Origin: Tolypocladium sp. Sup5 PDA-1
Taxonomy: Eukaryota; Ascomycota; Sordariomycetes; Hypocreales; Ophiocordycipitaceae
DNA: 64,000 nt
Reading direction: 5' to 3'
NCBI GenBank assembly: GCA_000750105.3
Contig: JPHH03000034.1
Coordinates: 277,028 to 341,027 of the forward strand
Part shown: positions 34,766-45,169 of the stretch, one piece after another
Numbering within the stretch: the stretch's first letter is position 1
How the letters are laid out: every line of letters begins with the position of its first letter
Translations under genes and position numbers: made by a program
The notes under the pieces: generated by a model
The model's database searches: none
Told to the model about the DNA's origin: nothing
What the model saw: the letters and a program-made list of their open reading frames with translations, nothing else

Positions 34766-35503
34766 ATGGCAGCAACTGTACCTCCGGCGGACCTGGCCCG
34801 GGGCTCGGAGCTGTCCCAGCTGTTTGAAGACATTGAGCACCGGTTCAAGAGCACCAATCTCGGCGACGACCGGTGGTACATCCTCGTCATCGGCTGCCTC
34901 TCCGCCAGCCCGGACCCAGAGGCCGCAGCGGCGCTCTACCTCTTTCTCGTCAGCAAGCCGCAATTCCAGAGCAGCGAGGCGCGGCAGGAGCTGGTTCGGC
35001 GGCTGCGCGAGGCGCTGGTCAAGTCCGTCTGCATAGTAGGCGTGTGCAAGCCCATCGAGGCGGTATTGGCCATCAGCCGTGTCGAGCGGCCCGAGGACCG
35101 CGACCTGAGCTGCACACGCGAGGGGTGGCAGGCGGACGTGACGAACCACGAGCGCGCGCGGGGCTGGTTCCGCCAGGTGTACACGCGCAACGCGGGCGAC
35201 ACGATGGGCCTGTTCGACGCCCACAAGGACTTCGCGTGGATCTCGACCGAGATCTCGTATGGGCTGTACCTGTCCGACCGTCAGGTGCTCGACGACACCG
35301 AGACGGAGCTCGTCGTGCTTCCCGCCATCATGAGCCAAAACCTACGGACCGAGACGCACTGGCACATCCGCGGCACACGTCGCATTGGCGTATCCAAGGA
35401 GGACGTCCAGATCGTCTGGGACTCCGTGCAGGCGATCTCGGCCTTTTTCGGGATCAAGCTAACTAGGGTGCCTACGGTGGATGAGGTCGAGCCGGATGTC
35501 TAG
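34766..35503 (+). CDS. AhpD-like / carboxymuconolactone-decarboxylase-fold protein
   Basis: This is an intronless 245-residue frame starting MAATVPPADLARG. Its helical pattern matches fungal proteins of the AhpD-like/CMD superfamily: RWYILVIGCLSAS, a helix ending ALVKSVCIVGVCKPIEAVLA, a GWFRQVYTRNAGDTMGLFD segment, SYGLYLSD, and a HWHIRGTRRIGVSKEDVQ end. The redox CxxC of true AhpD is absent; only a spaced C-x4-C (SVCIVGVCKP) is seen, so peroxidase activity is doubtful. Related fungal proteins are often found beside aromatic or secondary-metabolite genes. It is third in a same-strand trio with the MFS and ThDP genes, so a role in the same pathway is plausible. Confidence 0.8.
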   Translation: MAATVPPADLARGSELSQLFEDIEHRFKSTNLGDDRWYILVIGCLSASPDPEAAAALYLFLVSKPQFQSSEARQELVRRLREALVKSVCIVGVCKPIEAVLAISRVERPEDRDLSCTREGWQADVTNHERARGWFRQVYTRNAGDTMGLFDAHKDFAWISTEISYGLYLSDRQVLDDTETELVVLPAIMSQNLRTETHWHIRGTRRIGVSKEDVQIVWDSVQAISAFFGIKLTRVPTVDEVEPDV

Positions 35504-36838
35504 TGGGCTACCAATACGGAATCTTTTGCGGACGTACTAATTGAGGAAGTATACCGCCTAGGCATCTATACGCGGAATACACGACTTTATAGTATAGATT
35601 AAGCTCTGTGGAGAACACACTCAGCGGGCCAGGGTCTGGCACATCGCTTCATGAGGTCCCTCTCCGTCACCGGTTGGTAACGGCTGTGAGTCTATGCACC
35701 AATATGTGCCATCTTTGTAGTCGCACTCCGTAGCTGTCCATCATCACTCACTCACCAATGTGGTGACAGTCATCCAAGGCGAGAAGGTAAAGATAGAAAC
35801 ACCGATCGTGATGCTTTTCGCAACGAAGGAATAGTATATCTAGAGTAGTGACATTAGTTTACACGAGAGCTTCCTAGGCATCGATTTGCTGCCAGCTTGT
35901 CTGTCACAATTAGCCCAGCATCAAATTCTGCTCCACAAACTCATGTTTTGATCTCTGACTATGTACTTGATGTAGACAAAGGAGACGGATTAGCAGCCTG
36001 TTCTTTGGGTACGGGGTCATATGCCGTATTATGTATCACGGTTGATGGCGACCCTTGCGGCGATGCCAGAGAACATTCCTCGGGGTGTAAGGCTCCACTC
36101 GGTTCGAGGTGCTCTCATACCTACAAATTCAACTCTCACGGAAATCCCGCAGACTCTGACTTTGGCGAAGGGTCACCAATCCCTCTTCACGGAAATGGGG
36201 TGACACGGGCAAGTCTGTCTGTGGTCTACAGTCTTTGTTACATCGATCACAGCTAGCTGCGGTGTCTGTTAGCTGCTTTAACATCGGTGCCTTGCTGGTG
36301 GTGCATGCGTTCATGCCGTGTGAGCTTCGGAGGGGATACCGTTTCTGTCCGAAATCTTATCGTTGCGGGACGTCGCGGAACTTGTCGATGTGATGGACCC
36401 AGAGGCCCACCCGCGGTTATCTTTTCCCGTCATAGCCGCAAGAAGGCTTCTGTGGGAGTCAAATCTGCGCCGAGGGAAGCGCGACGATCCCCAAAGGCCT
36501 TTATTGTGTAATCGATGCTCATGTGGATGACGTTTACGTGCAGCTGATGCTAACTCAAAGAAAAAACTTCCCATCACAAAGGACCCACAGCAACCGCTTA
36601 TCTGGGAATCTTGGTGGCCCCGTCGCATAATTATGGTGGAAAGAGGGAACAAGAAACCGAGGTGTCCACCGGGACGGGGACGGGTCTACCCTCGTGGATG
36701 TCCGGGTGTAATAACGAGACAGCGAGCTGCCGTCAACCCTTCTCCCCTTCAACTCTTCCTAACAGTTTGCAGCTCTTAATCAATACCGTTGGCATCATCT
36801 GCCAAAGAGGCGTCTTCGGTATCCGCCGGTGGACCTCC
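35504..36838. other. intergenic; possible relic of a Cys-containing protein
   Basis: A plus-strand frame at 35897-36256 encodes about 115 residues with several cysteines and a coherent composition, but it lacks an ATG and a signal peptide. It could be a second exon (an acceptor-like CAATTAG precedes it) or a relic. The rest shows nothing. A CACTCCGTA variant lies near 35724. Confidence 0.3.
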
Positions 36839-37492
36839 ATGACGAGAAAACACAACCCCTTAGGGTCGCCTTTTGCCCTGGCATCCTCATTTCTTCTACT
36901 CATCACCACGTCCTCGGCCGTTCGACTACCCTGGATCGACCTCCCCACGCCCGTCGTCATCGCACGCGACGCCCCGTCCCTCGACGATGTGGCTCCCCGG
37001 CTCCAAGTTCGCAGCGTATCCATCAATCCCTGCACGCGCCCCTGCATCGCCGATGCCGTCACCACGTCAACGGGATGCCAGTTGGGAGACTATTCGTACG
37101 AATGCCAGTCGGTCAAGTCAATGTCCAGGGCTCCAGACCATCGAAGCGGGTTCCGGCCCGTGCGTTGAGGCTGCGTGTGGAGCGATTGTTGCTGCGGGTA
37201 GGTGACGCTAATCTCCCAGCAGATACGCTTAGTTTCTGTTCAATTTGTGTCCGCAATGGTGTTTTCGTCGGCTGTAGAGCTCTGCTCGAGTGCACTGGTG
37301 GGCTTCTACACGCCGACCGGCGGACTCGTGAGCACCACCCATTTCAAGTCCCCGAGCGCGACTGCCGCCAGTTCTTCCTCCGATGGTAACTCAGACGGCT
37401 CCTCTGGCCCAGGTAGTTCGTCATCATCATCATCTGGGTCATCAGGTTTGTCTACTAATGCCAGCCTCCGAATCGCCGAGATGTCACAGTAA
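36839..37492 (+). pseudogene. CFEM-like secreted protein, apparently frameshifted
   Basis: The reading starts at the ATG at 36839 with a signal peptide (MTRKHNPLGSPFALASSFLL...). A CFEM-type start follows: INPCTRPCIADAVTTSTGCQLGDYSYEC, given here as C-x3-C-x10-C-x7-C. The matching second half, LQTIEAGSGPCVEAACGAIV, lies one base out of frame after a GGG run near 37116. A later frame gives AVELCSSALVGFYTPTGG and a Ser/Gly-rich tail to a stop at 37492, perhaps after an intron beginning GTAGGT at 37198. With one base removed the domain would read through, so this is a sequencing slip or a recent pseudogene. CFEM proteins are extracellular or wall-bound. Confidence 0.55.
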
Positions 37493-37603
37493 AGATTGTA
37501 CTGAGATAATGGACAAAGCACGACCATGGCTGATGGGGGAAATATCGCGGTTTAAGGCAGAATTCCAGGAATACGCAGTCTGAGTTATACTTGGAGGGTG
37601 CAG

Positions 37604-37732
37604 AGGAGCATGCTCTCATATGCCGCCCAGAATTGGCAAGTGGCCGTCGTCAAGCTGCTTCTCGATATAGGCCAAATCGACGTCAATGCTAAAGATCAGT
37701 GTGGTCGGACGCTGCTCTCATGGGCCGTGACA
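37604..37732 (+). pseudogene. ankyrin-repeat remnant
   Basis: About 43 codons on the plus strand read LSYAAQNWQVAVVKLLLDIG and then IDVNAKDQCGRTLLSWAV, which is just over one ankyrin repeat with the usual TPLSYAA / LLL / DVNAKD / GRTPLSWA landmarks. There is no start and no neighbouring repeat. The last part lies antisense inside the 3' end of the LicD gene. It is a fragment of a larger ankyrin gene. Confidence 0.6.
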
Positions 37733-38768
37733 CCACGGCATGCTGCTTCGTCGTACTGCTATTTTGAGCAGTATCCGATGTGCCCGCCGGAGGCCCCTTG
37801 TACATAGTACCCATGGCCTGCTGTAGCCTCAACCTTGCGCTGGCTCTCCCCTTGGGGAGGTATTTGACCCATTTCTTAGTAACACGATCCCAGCGGTGAC
37901 TAAGTACCATTGTCCTAATTAGCGAATCTTCTTTGCCTATTTTATTTGGAATTATCCGGTGCAATAACGAGAGAATGCGCCGATGAACTTGGGAAAAGGG
38001 GTTTACTACTTGCCCTACATACTCCTCAGTGACAAGGCTCTTAAACCCGTATTCGTCGACGAGGATCTTCTGGAAGTTGTAGGGGACGTGACACCTAGCA
38101 CCCTCGAACTTGGTGACATGTAAAGGCCAGAGGTCGTGGCTAGCGTAGCGGTGCTTGTTCTTGCATGTCCAGAACCCGGGTCGGTCAGCCTCCCGCTGGC
38201 GCACGCCGGTGATATCGATGAATATGCCGTTATCGGTGTCAATCCAACGACCATCGATAATATTCGAGCCATCCCCGCGGCCGACATCGACGTGGTGTGG
38301 GTTGATATCAAGCAGGTACGTCTTAGTAACGAGTTCCCCGCCAGCGCTGGTGTAGTTGTATACCTTCTCAGTGCGGTTGAGGTTGTCACCCAGCCATTGG
38401 AGGGTGTGGTTGGATACCTGAACATCGATATCGTCGTCCCAAGGAAAGATCTGGCCGTTCCACCACCAGCCTAACAGGGTGCCATGGGCCAGCCATGTCT
38501 CCATGCCGTAGTCGTTCATGGTGGCAAGGTAACTGCGGATCAGATCGCGGAGAATATCGTGATGCTCATCGTACCTGACCTCATGCTTGAAGAACCGAAG
38601 GTCGTAGTGGCGGCGAGTCAGACCGCCAGCGGGCTCGACAAAGTATTTGGGCGTGTTGTTTGCATGGTCGGCATCAGGCATTGCGATGAGAGTGGGGTCA
38701 TCGCCTGGCTCGATGGGGTGCGCCAGAGAAGTGAGCCCGAAGGCAAGGAGAACCTTGAGAGAAGCCAT
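37689..38768 (-). CDS. secreted/lumenal LicD-family protein
   Basis: The start is the ATG at 38768 (MASLKVLLAFGLTSLAHP, a signal peptide). I favour two exons, 38768-38023 and 37899-37689, because the intron has a canonical GTATGT donor, a GCTAAT branch and a TTAG acceptor. Removal gives LVTEDHRWDRVTKKWVKYLP, the usual LicD ending, with 318 residues. Without splicing the frame stays open for 359. The core HGTLLGWWWNGQIFPWDDDID (near residues 95-115) is the nucleotidyltransferase-type active site of LicD/fukutin proteins, which transfer phospho-groups such as phosphocholine or mannosyl-phosphate to glycans. It probably acts in the secretory pathway or outside the cell. Confidence 0.85.
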   Translation of the reverse strand: MASLKVLLAFGLTSLAHPIEPGDDPTLIAMPDADHANNTPKYFVEPAGGLTRRHYDLRFFKHEVRYDEHHDILRDLIRSYLATMNDYGMETWLAHGTLLGWWWNGQIFPWDDDIDVQVSNHTLQWLGDNLNRTEKVYNYTSAGGELVTKTYLLDINPHHVDVGRGDGSNIIDGRWIDTDNGIFIDITGVRQREADRPGFWTCKNKHRYASHDLWPLHVTKFEGARCHVPYNFQKILVDEYGFKSLVTEEYVGQVVNPFSQVHRRILSLLHRIIPNKIGKEDSLIRTMVLSHRWDRVTKKWVKYLPKGRASARLRLQQAMGTMYKGPPAGTSDTAQNSSTTKQHAVVSRPMRAASDHTDL

Positions 38769-40260
38769 TTGTGGCAAGCAGACGGAGCTAATTTCATTTT
38801 TTGTTCTGACATAGGAGAAGATAAAGTGAGTTTGAAGATATTCTAAAGCACATCAACATAAAGCAGAACCATAGTGGTTCGTCTGAATGAAGGAAATGGC
38901 GAGAGGTGGCTGAGACCAAGTTTCTTCCTGCCTTGCCAGTAGCTTGTGAGACACCTACGGTACTCTGCATTTCTGATCGCACATTGCCTAGGCCTCCGCA
39001 GTTTTAGGAAGCGACGTGTGTATTTATCCGCATATGGTGAAGATCCTTCGTGTTTGAGACTTCATAGGTTCGGACTTCAAACCATTCATTCCACCACGTC
39101 TCATTTGGTAGTCAACTTCCGTCCATAATGTAGACGACTAAACTACTTCATTCCTCAACGGTTCGTCATACGGCAGAAAAATGCCGAGTCATTTGTCCCT
39201 GCTTCGGCCATCGACCGGTTGATTGGCTGATTCGCAATCTGCGACGAGAAAAGTTGCTACAAGAGCGCCTTGCTGCAAGGGGCATTTTTATGGTGGGTGT
39301 ACGGGTATCCAATTGTCACGTAATGTACGAGGTTCGAAGGTGTGCATGGAAGGCATAAAAGGGGTGCCTGGAGCAAGAGGGCTTACATACCTACACGAGC
39401 AATGCAATGTGCTGAAGGATATGGGTGGCGGAAGAGCCACAATGCCATCCAAGGCATTCCGTCCGGCAGACACAGCTATCACGATGGACAGCTCTTCCGG
39501 CCTTCTTTTGTACGCATCTCCGCTTCTATCGCCTCTCTCATTCCGCCCACCTGCGCTTTGTTTTATTTTCCCCGTCGACCTTGGAGGTGTCGACAGTGTA
39601 GTGTAATGTGTCAGTGAAGGATGATGGTGTGGTGCGAATGGAAGATATGGTCCGCAAGTTCGTTAGTTGGCTCAACGGTGGTGCGCCGGCAACATTTGAG
39701 GACGCCGTTAGTGGGTTTATCTGGGTTAGACATGGATCTGCTTCAGGTCCTCTGTCCTTTATGCTTGTACCTTTATTTCTGCTTGTGTTCCCGTCCGGAG
39801 TCGCGGCATTTCTCCGAGTCTACACGACTGAGGTTGGCAGCAGCAGCTGCAGCAGCAGGTGGGAGAGAAGTAGCAGGAGACTCAAGGAATGTTGTTTCCA
39901 ACCGAAGATTCCATTTCTGACAATTCGGTTGCCTCAATTTCGTCATACAAATCGCTTTCCTCAAGTTGCCTTAACTGGCACGTCGGCAACATTGATGGGC
40001 TGGGTAGAAACTAGAAACTGATCCCGGGAGACCATCTTGGGCATCTCGGTTGGATCCGGACGTTGCACGAAACCCATACATCACCCAAGTCTATCTTTCT
40101 CGCCTTCAATATAGGAGTCACATTATGAAATTTTATATCATGGCCTCTGCATTTGCATTTAAGTATAGGGAAACCCTAAAGCTACAGGGAAAAAAACCTA
40201 CACCGAGGCTTGCGGAAGGAAAGCCATACACTGTAATTCTTCCAGCGTTGGTGATTCAGG
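38769..40260. other. intergenic region, no supported gene
   Basis: Frames near 39223-40021 (+) overlap and lack domains. A GCAGCAGCAGCTGCAGCAGCAGG trinucleotide run, written here as (GCA)n-like, lies near 39837-39862. Nothing else is recognised. Confidence 0.45.
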
Positions 40261-40779
40261 TCACTCGAATATCTCAGCCTGAGCGCCGCCATCCATTAAC
40301 ATCCGTCTTTCTTTAGGTACTGCAGCGGCAGCGCATCGGATAGATGCGGTGCCCGGATGGATTTTCGGTTGGTCGTCGATATAATCCCCGAACTGACGCC
40401 GGCAACCTTCGAGACTATTTCTGTATTAGCCAGCTTAGTAGTAAGTGCCAAGGCTATCACTTACGCAAAGATTTCGCAATGATTATTGCTGCCTACTTTC
40501 AGGGAGCGGACACGCAGGTAGCTATATATATTAGCATAATAATTAGTAAGCGTCTGAGTGTTAACATAGGCCTACAAGGGAGGGAAGAGATTATTGCAGC
40601 GTCCATTGGCGGAGATGGTTTTATTTAACCCCCCGTACTGCGGCTCAGTATATATAATAGTCTATATTTGTCGCGGCCATTAACTAGTGAATCTTGACAA
40701 CAATGAGTGAACTTACGCCATTGTTTTGCGCAGCCGCGAAGGCGGCAAGAAGGATAGGGATGAGTTTGATAGAATGCAT
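40261..40779 (-). CDS. small secreted protein encoded by three exons
   Basis: This gene is split so that no exon is long. Exon 1 (40779-40717) gives MHSIKLIPILLAAFAAAQNN, a clear signal peptide, ending at a GTAAGT donor. Intron 1 ends in a pyrimidine tract and TTGTAG. Exon 2 is 40571-40465, again followed by GTAAGT. Intron 2 (44 nt, with GGCTAATACAG) leads to exon 3, 40420-40261. Phases fit at both joins and give 109 residues. The mature part has three cysteines (in NHCEIF, EGCRRQFGDY and SIRCAAA) and a charged C-terminus. A TATAAATA box lies about 115 bases upstream. I recognise no family. Intron 2 is near the lower size limit, so exon 3 is the least certain part. Confidence 0.6.
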
Positions 40780-40891
40780 TGTAGTTAGATGGTGTAGGTA
40801 TATCAAAGCCTTTAAAGTCTTGGCAACTGGTTAAGTCAATAACTAGATGATGGGTATCGTGAGAGTGGGGGACGGACGAGAATCAAGCAGA

Positions 40892-40899
40892 TATTTATA
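40892..40899 (-). promoter_or_regulatory. TATA box of the three-exon secreted protein
   Basis: TATAAATA on the minus strand, about 113 bases before the ATG at 40779. Confidence 0.5.
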
Positions 40900-42346
40900 C
40901 TCGTTAACCTCTTAATTAGAATCTGCTTGTAGGAGCTTTTCGTGGCTAGCGGAAGATAGTTTAAGAATCATCTAGTATAATGACACAAACAGCTACTGGC
41001 ATGCCGGTGGGAAGTTTCTGTCCGCTAACAGCTTTGAATCATACTCGTACTGTTCTAGAAAACTAGACGCAAACCGGCATATGAATCTGCAGAAGTCTGT
41101 AGCAACTAGGATCTTCATGTCAGTAAGACAAGTCTGAAGCAAATGTTCCAATGGCAAATTGGCGCCGCGCACTGTAACGTTCGGCTGCTTCAAATGGTGG
41201 CGGAGGCGACACTTCAGCTACATGTCGATTCTCCTAATTGTAAGACTTCTGTTTAAGTCTGAGGAGAGACAAAAGGTCTCCTCCATACAGACTGGGAAAA
41301 CAGACAACCTTCAGCAGAGACAATGATGATGAGTGGTCATATATCGCGCATAATAGTTTAAGGCGCGGGGCGCAGCACGACCACAGTCAGGGAGATACCA
41401 ACAGGTAATCATAGTACGGACTAGTCCGTAAAGGAAGGCAGAATGGAATCCATTTGTGTGTAGGAGGCAATCATGTAACGCTACCGATGCAACACCAGCC
41501 CTCTGCCGTTATTGATTGGACACTGACTGCCTCGGTATGGCCGGACCAGCTTACCACTGTAAGACATCCAGTTGAAGTCCCATAAACAGCACAGACGGCT
41601 TGACGGCCAAAACGCCAAAATGGCCGGGACGGTCCAAAATGTTCTCTACGAAAAGCCAGACCTGCGTCTGGTGAGGCCCCTGGGAAGGCAATTTCAACAT
41701 TGAGGCTTCCGTACCATTGTCGGCAGCGGAAGCCGCGGGTGGCCTCCCCGAGGAGGACAGCACAGTATGATAGTATAAGCATCAGATGCGGGAAGAGGGA
41801 ACTGGCTTATAATAGACGCATGATCGAAGTGATAATACGAGGAATGGGGGCTATTTCGGCATCTCGGCTGCTGTGGAAATCTTTAACCAATATGGGTGCT
41901 TTATTCCGAAATCTTCTCAAATGTGCGTGCAGTTGCGTCAGGGGCCAAATAGTAGATCTATAATCTTCGCTTTTCTCTGTCGTCTAACTCTCGGGACGAT
42001 ATGTCAGCGCAGAAGTAATGCGGGCAATGCGATTTTGAGACACGATCTAAGAGCGCTTGCCGTCTAACTGACTGTCCTATTCCCGAAACAAAATCGCAGG
42101 ATGCGGCAAGCTGAGTAATGTTATCTTACAAGCAAGTTTGCGACATTCCCTGCGGGACGGCACTGGGTGAATGAGCTAACTGAACATAAAGAGCGAAACA
42201 GGGGTCCGTACGGGCTATTACAAGATGGACCGTCTCTTCTACGGAATTAGCATGTGAGTTCCACTAGTCCTTGGAGCCGTAGCTATATATGTGGCTTGCT
42301 GTCTCTTCCTTTTCCGGATGACGTGGTGTAAAACCTCCACTACTAA

Positions 42347-42457
42347 GGGGGGTCTGAAAATGGACCGCATTCCTCGTGAGTGTGTTGGGTGAAAAAATCG
42401 ACCACATTCCATCCAATACGCACTCACGGGAAATGCGGTCGATTTTTAGACCCCCCC
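42347..42457. repeat. imperfect palindrome, MITE-like hairpin
   Basis: The left arm starts GGGGGGTCTGAAAATGGACC and the right arm ends GGTCGATTTTTAGACCCCCC. The arms (about 43 bases each) pair with a few mismatches around a loop of about 24 bases. The loop contains another direct copy of the GAAAAAATCGACC module. The C/G-run ends and compact size suggest a miniature inverted-repeat element. A target-site duplication is not obvious. Confidence 0.7.
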
Positions 42458-43027
42458 AGTACATTATGTGCATCCAGTGAGTTGGTGAACGTACGGCAAA
42501 CGGCACTAAGGACTGCTGCTGTGCAATGCTTTCTTATGTACTCATATTCAATCAACACATGACAATGATGGGTGCAAGTACAGTGTTAAAACTGAGTGGC
42601 GACGGACAGCAAGGCCCGAGATGCGGCCTACTGTGGTTGTGTTTTGTGCCGCCGCAGTCGTACTGTCTGTTGCGAGACGGCGTCGTGCGAGCTATAAAAC
42701 GTGGCGCGGGTGACGGACCGGCGACGGAATGTCACGGTAGGTCGACCACGGGTTGGGTCAGCAAACAACATGAGACTATACTTTTACCCCCCCCCCCACC
42801 ACTATAGTTCTGGCTGGGCGGCGAGAATACCGGTCTTCGCAGTTCGTACCATAGCCTAGTCGGCAACAATTGTACGTCCGCACGCAGGTCGTATCTAAAG
42901 GGGGAGCCTCAAACCAAAGAGCCATACCCTCGTCTCCCTCAAGAGAATTTCAATTTTTTCTGCGCCATTCCTCAAGCGCGATCTTCATTTCAATGCGATA
43001 ACGGATAGAACTGACAACTCCCCTATC

Positions 43028-45017
43028 ATGCTGGCCTGGCTGCAAACAATGCGACGGCGAGAGTGTCTCTCGCTCATTGCCATCGTGTTCTTCGCCTTCT
43101 ATACATACTCAATCCTCTACTTGTCAAACAGTGGCACGAGGCTGGTTACTGACCCAGCGCCGGGGCAGAAGCCGCCGCAGTCCGAGAAGGGCAAAGTGAA
43201 GCAGGAGCCAGTGCAATCGGAAGCAGCGCCAAAGGTCACAGGGGGGCCGCAGCCTAAGCTTGTGCCTGGAAAGGGTTCGCATCCGATATGGTATCTCCTG
43301 AATGATGCGCAGCGGGAGTTTGGGGAAGTGAAAAAGAGGCAGTCGACGACACTGGGGGATGCCGTCAAGGAGTATCGCAGGCGATACGGGATGCCGCCGC
43401 CGCCGCACTTCGACAAGTGGTACGAGTTTGCGAAGAGCAATGATGTGCAGCTGATCGACGAGTTTGACGTGATATATGACTTGATTACGCCGTTTTGGGG
43501 ACTGGAGCCGAAGACGACTCGAGCGAGAGCCAAGGAGGCTCTGGTATACGATAATTCGCTGATTGGAGTGGCGATCCGGAACCACGAGATTTTCCGTATC
43601 GATGGAGAGCCAGAGTGGCAGCGGAATGCCACGGAGGGCATGTTGGCCAAGTTTATACAACACTTGCCAGATATGGATCTGGCGTTCAACATCCTCGATG
43701 AGCCAAGAGTCGTGATACCTCACGACGACTTGACACGGCTCGTGAGCAACGCGAGGAACGAGAATATGCCTGCTTCAAACGCAAATAAGAGCCCCACCAA
43801 TGACTTTTCAAGGACACCACCCGAGCTCAGCGACAACAAGATATTCGAGGAAGTAACGTTCACGCGATTTAACGAGTTCGCTCACCAGCCGACGTGGACT
43901 CATTCGCGAATGTCTTGCCCGCCAGACAGCCCTGCTAGGATCCTTGAGGAAGACAAGCGAGCAGACGACTTGAGCAGCTACGCTCTTGGCGACCTCGGAT
44001 TTGTCTACAACCAGACTGCCATGTCGGATATCTGCCTCACTCCGTCTCTCAGCTCAACGTATGGCTTCTTCGACCGAGCCGATACCTACAAGGTCGTTCA
44101 CGATCTATTTCCCATATTCTCGCAGTCCAAGATTTCGTCCTATAACGACATCGTTTACCCCTCGCCTTGGTACTGGTACGACATGGCCGCCTACCATGAG
44201 GACAAGGACAAGCCCTGGACCGAGAAGCAGGACAAGCTCTACTGGCGAGGCTCCACTACCGGAGGCTTCAGCAGAAATGGAGGTTGGAGGCGGCAGCATC
44301 GCCAGCACTTTGTCGAAAAGATCAACGCCCGCGAGCAGGCCCTCATTATGGTCAGCAGCGGTGACACCGAGGACCCTAAATGGGAAGTCAAGGAGGTCCC
44401 GCGCGGTGACTACCACGACTTCATTGACGTCTACTTCACCCGCGTCCTGCAGTGCGACCCGGGCGACTGCGACGCGCAGATCGAGTTCTTCGACCTCAAG
44501 GACCACGTCGAGCAGCAGGACGCCTGGGGGTATAAGTACCTTTTAGACATTGACGGCAACGCCTTCTCGGGTCGCTTCAACGCCTTCCTCCAGAGCAAAA
44601 GCCTGACGTTCAAGCTTGCCATCTTCCGTGAGTGGCACAACGAGTGGCTCAAGCCCTGGGTGCATTATGTACCACTCAGCTTACAGGGCGACGAATGGCT
44701 CGAGGCAGTACGCTTTTTTGGTGACAGCAGTCTTGGCAATAATGAAGCACAGACAATTGCCATGCAGAGTAGGGACTGGGCGAATGAGGTGGTGCGCAAG
44801 GAGGACATGGAGACGTGGTTCTTTAGACTGCTTCTAGAGTGAGTAGTCCCGTGTTACCCATTTTCTCTCTCCGTAACCTTAGGTTGGACCTAAAGCTAAC
44901 GTTTGCAACAGATATGCACGGGTAATTGATGACCAGAGAGCAATTATCGGCTTCGATCCATCTAGCGCGGACAAGAAGCTACCTGTAAGAGAGAAGACCA
45001 AGAGCGGTGGTGCTTGA
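43028..45017 (+). CDS. type-II membrane glycosyltransferase, family GT90 (CAP10-like)
   Basis: Exons are 43028-44838 and 44912-45017, with a 73-nt intron (GTGAGT, branch GCTAAC, CAACAG), giving 638 residues. A short basic N-tail precedes one membrane segment (about residues 13-33), then a Pro/Lys-rich stem and a lumenal catalytic domain. Landmarks of the CAP10/GT90 family include KLYWRGSTTGG, then RQHFVEKIN, YKYLLDIDGNAFSGRF (DIDGN) and a KSLTFK segment. In Cryptococcus, CAP10 relatives add xylose to capsule glycans; ascomycete relatives are Golgi enzymes of largely unknown acceptor. It converges on the Rax1-like gene 153 bases downstream. Confidence 0.88.
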
Positions 45018-45169
45018 ACGAGGAAACGGATCCAGGGAATTATACGACGTTATACAACTTGTATTATTGTTAGGGGGTTTCTGGTAGGTGATCCTAGCCA
45101 GAAGTAAACAAGCAAAACGCGCCTCCCTCCCTTCCCCAAACCCAACCCAAGCATACCGGAAAACCCTCT

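Larger units (their letters stand above)
40780..43027. other. intergenic region with hairpin element
   Basis: No gene is supported; open frames are short. It contains the palindromic module at 42347-42457 (separate entry), a C10-11 run near 42787, and the promoters of the small secreted protein and the GT90 gene. Confidence 0.5.
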
